From contig PLIQ01000364.1 in the NCBI GenBank assembly GCA_003140115.1, forward strand, positions 28,068 through 36,804: a stretch of DNA of 8,737 nucleotides. The letters are read 5' to 3'. Each line of letters opens with the position of its first letter. The stretch's first letter is position 1. The translations under genes and the position numbers were made by a program. The notes below the pieces were generated by a model. The model was not told the DNA's origin. It saw nothing but the letters and a program-made list of their open reading frames with translations, and did not search any database. Below are positions 5,466 to 8,737 of this stretch, piece by piece. Source of the stretch: Actinomycetota bacterium (GTDB lineage Bacteria > Actinomycetota > Actinomycetes > Streptosporangiales > Streptosporangiaceae).

Positions 5466-6419
5466 CTAGAAGAGCAGAGCCGTGAGCGTGGACCGGGCCT
5501 TGGTCACCCGCGGGTCACGCGGCGGGAGGAGGTCGAACAGGCTGACCAGGTGTGCGCGCGCCCGGTCCCGGTCCTCGCCCGTGGTCCGCCGGACCACGCC
5601 GAGCAGGCGGTCGAACGCCTCCTCGATCCGGCCCGTGGCCAGATCGATGTCGGCCACCGCGATCTGGGCCGCCGCGTCACCCGGGCGTTCGGCCGCGTCG
5701 CGGCGCGCGCGAGCCTGATCGTAGGAGCCGACCCGGCGGATCAGGTTGACCTGGGCCAGGCCCGCCTTGGCGATCGGGTCGCCCGGCGAGGAGGCCAGCT
5801 CTTGTTCGAAAGCGCGGGCGGCGGCGTCCAGGTCGCCGCGCTCCATGGCCGCGCGAGCCTCGGCGAAGGCGGGCGGCAACTGGTCGGCCTCGTCGTATTC
5901 GCCGGGGGCGCCGGGGTCCGCGTTCTGGTCGGCCTCGGCGTCGGTGCTGCCCGGCGGGAGCACGCCCAGCTTCTCCGCGACGGTCAGGACCTGGTCCAGC
6001 CACTGGCGGACCTGGGCCTCGGGCATGGCGCCGAGGAAGCCGTCCGCCAGCTGACCGCCGATGACCGCCACCACCATGGGGATGCTCTGCACCTGCAGGG
6101 CCGCCGCCAGCTGAGGGTTCGCGTCCACGTCCACCTTGGCCAGGATCCACTTCCCGTCGGCCTCGGCGGCGAGCTTCTCCAGGACCGGGCTGAGCTGTTT
6201 GCACGGCCCGCACCACTCGGCCCACAGGTCGATGATCACCGGCGTGGTCCGGGATCGCTCGACAACGTCGGTATTAAAGGTCTGCTCGGTGACCTCGATG
6301 ACGGAGCCGTCGCTCGGCGCGGCGGATCCGGCGGACTGCGCCTGCTGCCTGCGCTGCGCGGCCGCCTGCCGCGCACCCAGATCGACGGCACCGTAGAGTG
6401 AAAAATCCCGCGGCTGCAT
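5466..6419 (-). CDS. ybbN: Thioredoxin-TPR protein of the YbbN/CnoX (chaperedoxin) type
   Basis: A 317-residue protein with an N-terminal thioredoxin domain and C-terminal TPR-like helices, the arrangement of YbbN/CnoX. That family protects unfolded proteins from over-oxidation and passes them to chaperonins. From the ATG at 6419: MQPRDFSLYGAVDLGAR lead, a Gln/Ala-rich linker, thioredoxin fold from about 38 to 150 with WCGPC (69-73) and cis-proline in QSIPMV (Pro114). An acidic linker follows, then paired helices from about 180 to the end (FAEARAAMERGDLDAAARAF and later repeats). The intact CGPC pair means it could reduce or form disulfides, unlike E. coli CnoX, which lacks a full CxxC. I prefer 6419 over the ATG at 6437 because of AGGA 7 bases upstream and the family start MQPRDFSLYG. 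It is divergent from the ArsR gene. Confidence 0.92.
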   Translation of the reverse strand: MQPRDFSLYGAVDLGARQAAAQRRQQAQSAGSAAPSDGSVIEVTEQTFNTDVVERSRTTPVIIDLWAEWCGPCKQLSPVLEKLAAEADGKWILAKVDVDANPQLAAALQVQSIPMVVAVIGGQLADGFLGAMPEAQVRQWLDQVLTVAEKLGVLPPGSTDAEADQNADPGAPGEYDEADQLPPAFAEARAAMERGDLDAAARAFEQELASSPGDPIAKAGLAQVNLIRRVGSYDQARARRDAAERPGDAAAQIAVADIDLATGRIEEAFDRLLGVVRRTTGEDRDRARAHLVSLFDLLPPRDPRVTKARSTLTALLF

Positions 6420-6472
6420 GACTCCATCCTGCCGCATGCGTCCGGTGCTTTGATCCAGGCCTCCCGCCGGGC

Positions 6473-6501
6473 TTGCGGGGGACCTTTGGTTGCTCTAGAG
6501 T
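6473..6501 (+). promoter_or_regulatory. Likely promoter of the ArsR-SRPBCC operon
   Basis: TTGCGG (6473-6478) and TAGAGT (6496-6501) are separated by 17 bp, a reasonable -35/-10 pair for a housekeeping sigma factor. The transcript would begin around 6508, within a few bases of the ATG at 6513. No ribosome site is present, so the mRNA is leaderless or nearly so. Confidence 0.5.
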
Positions 6502-6505
6502 AACC
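6488..6505. promoter_or_regulatory. Palindromic ArsR operator overlapping the -10 box
   Basis: GGTTGCTCTAGAGTAACC is an 18-bp palindrome with one mismatched pair. It covers the predicted -10. A third half-site, GAGTAACC, recurs at 6515-6522 across the start codon. Together these fit repression of its own gene by the ArsR protein. The site could also affect the divergent ybbN gene. Confidence 0.6.
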
Positions 6506-6512
6506 GTTGCCT

Positions 6513-6860
6513 ATGAGTAACCAAACCGCGGATGCCGTGTTCGACGCGCTGGGCGAGCCGGTGCGACGGCGCATCCTGGAACTGCTGCGTGAGGGGCCCA
6601 CGCCGGTGGGCGAACTCGCCGCGCGGTTGCCGGTGGGCCGCCCGGCGGTGAGCAAGCACCTGCGGGTGCTGAGCAACGCGGGACTCATCGAACATCGCAG
6701 CGTCGGCACCCGGAACCTGTACCTGCTGGCTCCGGGCGGAATGGCCGCCGCGCAGCAGTGGCTGGTCCGGACCTGGGATACCGTGCTGGCCGCCTACGCC
6801 GCCGAGGTCGCTCGGTCGAGATTGGGAGCAGCCCGTGAATACGGCCCCTTTGATACATAG
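6513..6860 (+). CDS. ArsR family winged-helix repressor
   Basis: A 115-residue ArsR-type (HTH_20-like) repressor. Helices FDALGEPVRRRILELLREG (10-28), VGELAARLPV (32-41) and the recognition helix RPAVSKHLRVLSNAGLI (43-59) are followed by the wing HRSVGTRNLYLLA. A C-terminal helix (MAAAQQWLVRTWDTVLAAY) would make the dimer. It has no cysteines, so it lacks the metal-thiol sites of classic ArsR. It belongs to the group that partners with SRPBCC-domain proteins. The ATG at 6513 is preferred over a TTG at 6507 because the predicted transcript begins between them. Its last 26 bases overlap the next gene, indicating translational coupling. The inducing ligand is unknown. Confidence 0.92.
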   Translation: MSNQTADAVFDALGEPVRRRILELLREGPTPVGELAARLPVGRPAVSKHLRVLSNAGLIEHRSVGTRNLYLLAPGGMAAAQQWLVRTWDTVLAAYAAEVARSRLGAAREYGPFDT

Positions 6861-7581
6861 GGAAATACTGGTCGACGCGGCCCCGGACACGGCGTTCGAG
6901 GTGTTCACCGCGCGGATCGCGCAGTGGTGGCCGCTGGCCGAGCTCAGCGTCCACGGCGCGGGCACCACGGTGGCCTTCGAGGACGGGCAGATCGTGGAGC
7001 ACGCCCCGGACGGGGCCACGTCGCTGTGGGGCACGGTCACCCGGTGGGAGCCGCCGGGCGCCCTGGCGTTCAGCTGGCACCCGGGGCGGCCGGCGGACCG
7101 GGCCAGCCACGTCGAGATCAGCTTCGCCGCCGCGGCTGACCAGACGCTGGTCACGCTGGAGCACACGGGCTGGGAGGTCTTCGCGGACCCGGCCACGGCC
7201 CGGGCCGAGTACGACCACGGCTGGCCGATGGTCCTGGACCGCTACCGGGAGTACGCGGGCCAGGCTGCGCAGGACACCTGGGTGGCGCTGATGCACCGGC
7301 CCGGCCCGGCTGCTCCCGCCACCGGGCCCCTGGTGCAGGACCCGCGGTTCGCCGAGCACGTCGCGTTCCTGACCCGGATGCGGGACGCGGGCTATCTGGT
7401 CGCGGCCGGGCCGATGGGCGACCGGGCGGGTGAGGGAATGACCATCTTGCGGCTGCCCGGCGCCGATCAGCTGGCCACGGCGACCAGGCTGGCGACCGAA
7501 GACGACGCCAGCGTGGTGAGCGGTCTGCTCGCCGTCACCGTCCGCTGGTGGCAGCCGATAATGCAGGCCGAGCCGCTCTGA
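6835..7581 (+). CDS. SRPBCC (AHSA1-like) domain fused to a YCII-related domain
   Basis: A 248-residue two-domain protein. Residues 1-140 match the SRPBCC/AHSA1 ligand-binding fold: IHREILVDAAPDTAFEVFT, RIAQWWPLAE, GTVTRWEPPGALAFSWHPG, ISFAAAADQTLVTLEHTGW and GWPMVLDRYREY. Residues 148-245 match a YCII-related domain: TWVALMHRPGP, DPRFAEHVAFLTRMRDAGYL with the conserved His175, AAGPMGD, and TEDDASVVSGL with the paired Asp223/Asp224. YCII domains are ferredoxin-like folds with a probable His/Asp active site, but the reaction is unknown. The GTG start has GGGAG six bases upstream and lies inside the ArsR gene. The protein may bind or modify the ligand sensed by ArsR; that is inference. Confidence 0.9.
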   Translation: MNTAPLIHREILVDAAPDTAFEVFTARIAQWWPLAELSVHGAGTTVAFEDGQIVEHAPDGATSLWGTVTRWEPPGALAFSWHPGRPADRASHVEISFAAAADQTLVTLEHTGWEVFADPATARAEYDHGWPMVLDRYREYAGQAAQDTWVALMHRPGPAAPATGPLVQDPRFAEHVAFLTRMRDAGYLVAAGPMGDRAGEGMTILRLPGADQLATATRLATEDDASVVSGLLAVTVRWWQPIMQAEPL

Positions 7582-7611
7582 GCCGCGGGCGACCTCATAA
7601 CCTTGACCCTC

Positions 7612-8526
7612 ATGACGACGAAACCGCTGCGGTTCGGGCTGGTCGGTACCGGATACTGGGCGCGGATCACGCACGCGCCCGCGCTGGCCAGCACCGAAGG
7701 GGTCGAGTTCACCGCGGTCTGGGGGCGTGACCCCCAGGCCGCGGCGGGCCTGGCAGCCGAGTACCAGGCCACCCCGTACCGCGACGTTGCCGCGTTCCTG
7801 GCCGCGGTCGACGCTGTGTCGTTCGCGGTTCCGCCGGACGTGCAGGCGCCCATCGCCACGCAGGCGGCCCGGGACGGCAAGCACCTGCTGCTCGAGAAGC
7901 CCATCGCGCTGACCGAGCCCGCCGCCGACGGCCTGGTCGAGGCGGTCGAGCGGGCCGGGGTGGCCTCGGTCGTGTTCTTCACCCAGCGGTTCCAGCCGGA
8001 CGTGCGGGCCTGGCTGGCCGAGGTGGTGGCGCGCGGCGGGTGGGCCGGGAGCGTGTCGGCCTGGCTGGGCTCGGCGCAGCGCGAGGCCAACCCGTTCAAC
8101 ACGCCGTGGCGCCGGGACAAGGGCGCCCTATGGGACATCGGCCCGCACATGGTCTCGCTGCTGTGGGCCAGCCTCGGCCCGGTGACGTCGGTGACCGCCG
8201 ATCCCGGCCCGGCCGACGTGACCCACCTGGTCCTGCACCATCAGGGCGGCGCGACCAGCGCGACCACCGTCACGCTCAGCGCCACCGAGGCCGCCGCCGA
8301 CTTCGAAGCCTGGGTGTGGGGTGAGTCCGGCCGGCTGGCCGCGCCCCGCGGGAGCCTGGACCGGGTCGCGGTGCTGAGTGTCGCCCTGGGCGAGCTCACG
8401 GCCAACGCCCGGGCGGGGCAGACCCGGCACCCCTGCGACGTGCGGTTCGGCCGCGACGTGGGGCGCGTGCTGAGCGAGGCGCAGCGCCAGGTCGACGTGA
8501 GGCACGCGGCCCGCACGTCGACGTAG
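7612..8526 (+). CDS. Gfo/Idh/MocA family NAD(P)-dependent oxidoreductase
   Basis: A 304-residue dehydrogenase of the Gfo/Idh/MocA family, which oxidises or reduces sugars, inositols and related polyols with NAD(P). The N-terminal Rossmann fold shows FGLVGTGYWARITHAPAL with GTGYWA at residues 12-17. EKPIAL has the conserved Lys-Pro at 96-97. The C-terminal domain has the GALWDIGPHMV motif (171-181) with Asp175 and His179 placed as the usual catalytic pair. The specific substrate cannot be told. The length is slightly short for the family but the end looks natural. It starts 30 bp after the SRPBCC gene at ATG 7612 with no ribosome site; a TTG at 7603 is less likely. It may be cotranscribed with the ArsR pair or have a leaderless start. 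A TnpB element lies just after its stop. Confidence 0.92.
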   Translation: MTTKPLRFGLVGTGYWARITHAPALASTEGVEFTAVWGRDPQAAAGLAAEYQATPYRDVAAFLAAVDAVSFAVPPDVQAPIATQAARDGKHLLLEKPIALTEPAADGLVEAVERAGVASVVFFTQRFQPDVRAWLAEVVARGGWAGSVSAWLGSAQREANPFNTPWRRDKGALWDIGPHMVSLLWASLGPVTSVTADPGPADVTHLVLHHQGGATSATTVTLSATEAAADFEAWVWGESGRLAAPRGSLDRVAVLSVALGELTANARAGQTRHPCDVRFGRDVGRVLSEAQRQVDVRHAARTST

Positions 8527-8540
8527 CATCTGTTGTGCTA
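8524..8540 (+). terminator. Short inverted repeat at the dehydrogenase stop codon
   Basis: TAGCA-TCTGTTG-TGCTA begins with the TAG stop. The stem is only 5 bp and partly A/T, so it is at best a weak terminator. Part of it also lies in the region that would form the distal end of the TnpB guide. Confidence 0.25.
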
Positions 8541-8561
8541 CTGTGTCGCCATTGGCATCCT

Positions 8562-8581
8562 CCTCCGCCTGAAGGCGGGGG
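8562..8581 (-). repeat. Terminal hairpin of the tnpB element
   Basis: On the minus strand CCCCCGCC-TTCA-GGCGGAGG forms an 8-bp stem with one C-A mismatch and a tetraloop. It sits between the tnpB stop and the element boundary, where TnpB elements carry their conserved end stem-loop. Confidence 0.7.
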
Positions 8582-8588
8582 ATTCCAG

Positions 8589-8737
8589 CTACTGCGCCGA
8601 TTGGAGCAGCAGGTGAGGTTCGCGGTTCACAGGCCGGGCAACCCCGCCGCCTCCCCGCGCAGTCACGGCGTGCCCCGCCGCGATGTTGATGGCCGCGTTC
8701 ACATCAGCGTTGCAGGCGAAACCGCAGGCAGTGCACC
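8589..8737 (-). CDS. tnpB: TnpB RNA-guided nuclease, C-terminal end (partial)
   Basis: The last 48 codons of a TnpB protein, cut by the window edge; the frame begins at 8735. The visible sequence opens with CTACGFACNADVNAAINIAA. The CxxCG is the second half of the TnpB zinc finger, and the Asp of NADVNAA is the RuvC-III catalytic residue. The remaining Gly/Arg-rich tail ends with LLLQSAQ and a TAG stop, in the style of actinobacterial TnpB proteins. TnpB is an RNA-guided DNA endonuclease, ancestral to Cas12, that helps IS200/IS605 elements persist. No frameshift or stop is seen in the visible part. Activity cannot be judged because the RuvC-I and RuvC-II regions are outside. Confidence 0.88.
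   Translation of the reverse strand, partial: CTACGFACNADVNAAINIAAGHAVTARGGGGVARPVNREPHLLLQSAQ

Larger units (their letters stand above)
8552..8737 (-). mobile_element. IS200/IS605-family tnpB element, right end (partial)
   Basis: The window enters the 3' end of a tnpB-bearing insertion element. Visible parts are the last 48 tnpB codons, then the typical end sequence on the minus strand: GGAATCC, a hairpin, and GGAGGATGCCAA. This closely resembles the GAATCC-hairpin-GGAGGATGTCAA end that I recall for actinobacterial IS605/IS1341-type elements. The boundary is placed at about 8552, which is 25 bp past the dehydrogenase stop. Whether the element has a tnpA cannot be seen. Confidence 0.75.
8552..8737 (-). 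ncRNA. Putative omega RNA (reRNA) scaffold overlapping the tnpB 3' end
   Basis: Studied TnpB systems make a guide RNA from the tnpB 3' end and right element end, with the guide taken from flanking DNA. The same layout is present here: tnpB 3' end, a terminal hairpin (8562-8581), and the element boundary near 8552. The guide would be the bases just below 8552, beginning TGGCGACACAGTAGC on the minus strand. The 5' end of the RNA is unknown and may lie outside the window. The RNA is inferred from homology of layout only. Confidence 0.45.

Noticed and set aside
5373..6401. Plus-strand open frame (342 codons) opposite the thioredoxin-TPR gene and the hsp20 promoter
   Set aside because: Low-complexity Gly/Arg/Leu translation, no ribosome site, and it crosses an intergenic region. 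The minus strand encodes a clear WCGPC protein.
6513..6860. ArsR protein as an arsenic or metal sensor
   Set aside because: The protein contains no cysteine, and the partner gene is SRPBCC-YCII, not an arsenite or metal transporter.
8527..8737. End region as non-coding or as a CRISPR-like repeat
   Set aside because: The minus strand reads as a TnpB C-terminus with a zinc-finger half and the NADVNAA motif. The inverted repeat is a single element-end hairpin, not an array.

Overview
The window comes from a high-GC actinobacterium, most likely a spore-forming actinomycete of the Streptosporangiales type (inference). Codons are strongly GC-biased, GTG starts are common, several starts look leaderless, and DUF3039, a PncA closely matching the mycobacterial enzyme, a MarR/MerR/Hsp20/YbbN set and an ArsR-SRPBCC pair are all typical of that phylum. 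No stretch longer than 300 bases lacks a gene. I saw no tRNA, rRNA or CRISPR array.

Left part (1-3907). The 3' end of pncA (nicotinamidase, NAD salvage) enters on the + strand. It converges across a hairpin-rich 44-bp gap on a tightly packed minus-strand cluster, which reads from right to left: YqgE/AlgH-family protein, small zinc-ribbon protein DUF3039, superfamily 2 helicase, alpha/beta hydrolase. The gaps are 26, 21 and 9 bp, and the DUF3039 gene appears to have its own leaderless promoter.

Middle part (3908-6437). A MarR regulator (+) is transcribed divergently from the YqgE gene, with a palindrome just before its leaderless promoter. Its reading frame has no stop at the usual family length and runs 154 bases antisense into the next gene, a small MerR regulator (-). 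The MerR gene lies downstream of hsp20 (-), separated by a very strong 13-bp hairpin. Upstream of hsp20 is a near-ideal SigR/SigH-type (thiol and heat stress) promoter, just after the end of a thioredoxin-TPR gene of the YbbN/CnoX type (-). Together these look like a protein-quality-control cluster: a redox-capable holdase, a small heat-shock protein and a dedicated regulator.

Right part (6438-8737). An ArsR repressor (+) carries a palindromic operator over its own -10 box and overlaps the start of an SRPBCC-YCII fusion protein. A Gfo/Idh/MocA dehydrogenase follows. The window ends in the 3' end of an IS200/IS605-type tnpB (-) with its terminal hairpin. That CDS is short and easily missed, and the element is inserted just past the dehydrogenase stop codon.

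No wholly new system is evident. The items most worth a second look are the hsp20 promoter and leader, the MarR/MerR tail-to-tail overlap with a repeat that may explain the lost stop, the three-half-site ArsR operator, and the TnpB element end with its inferred guide.
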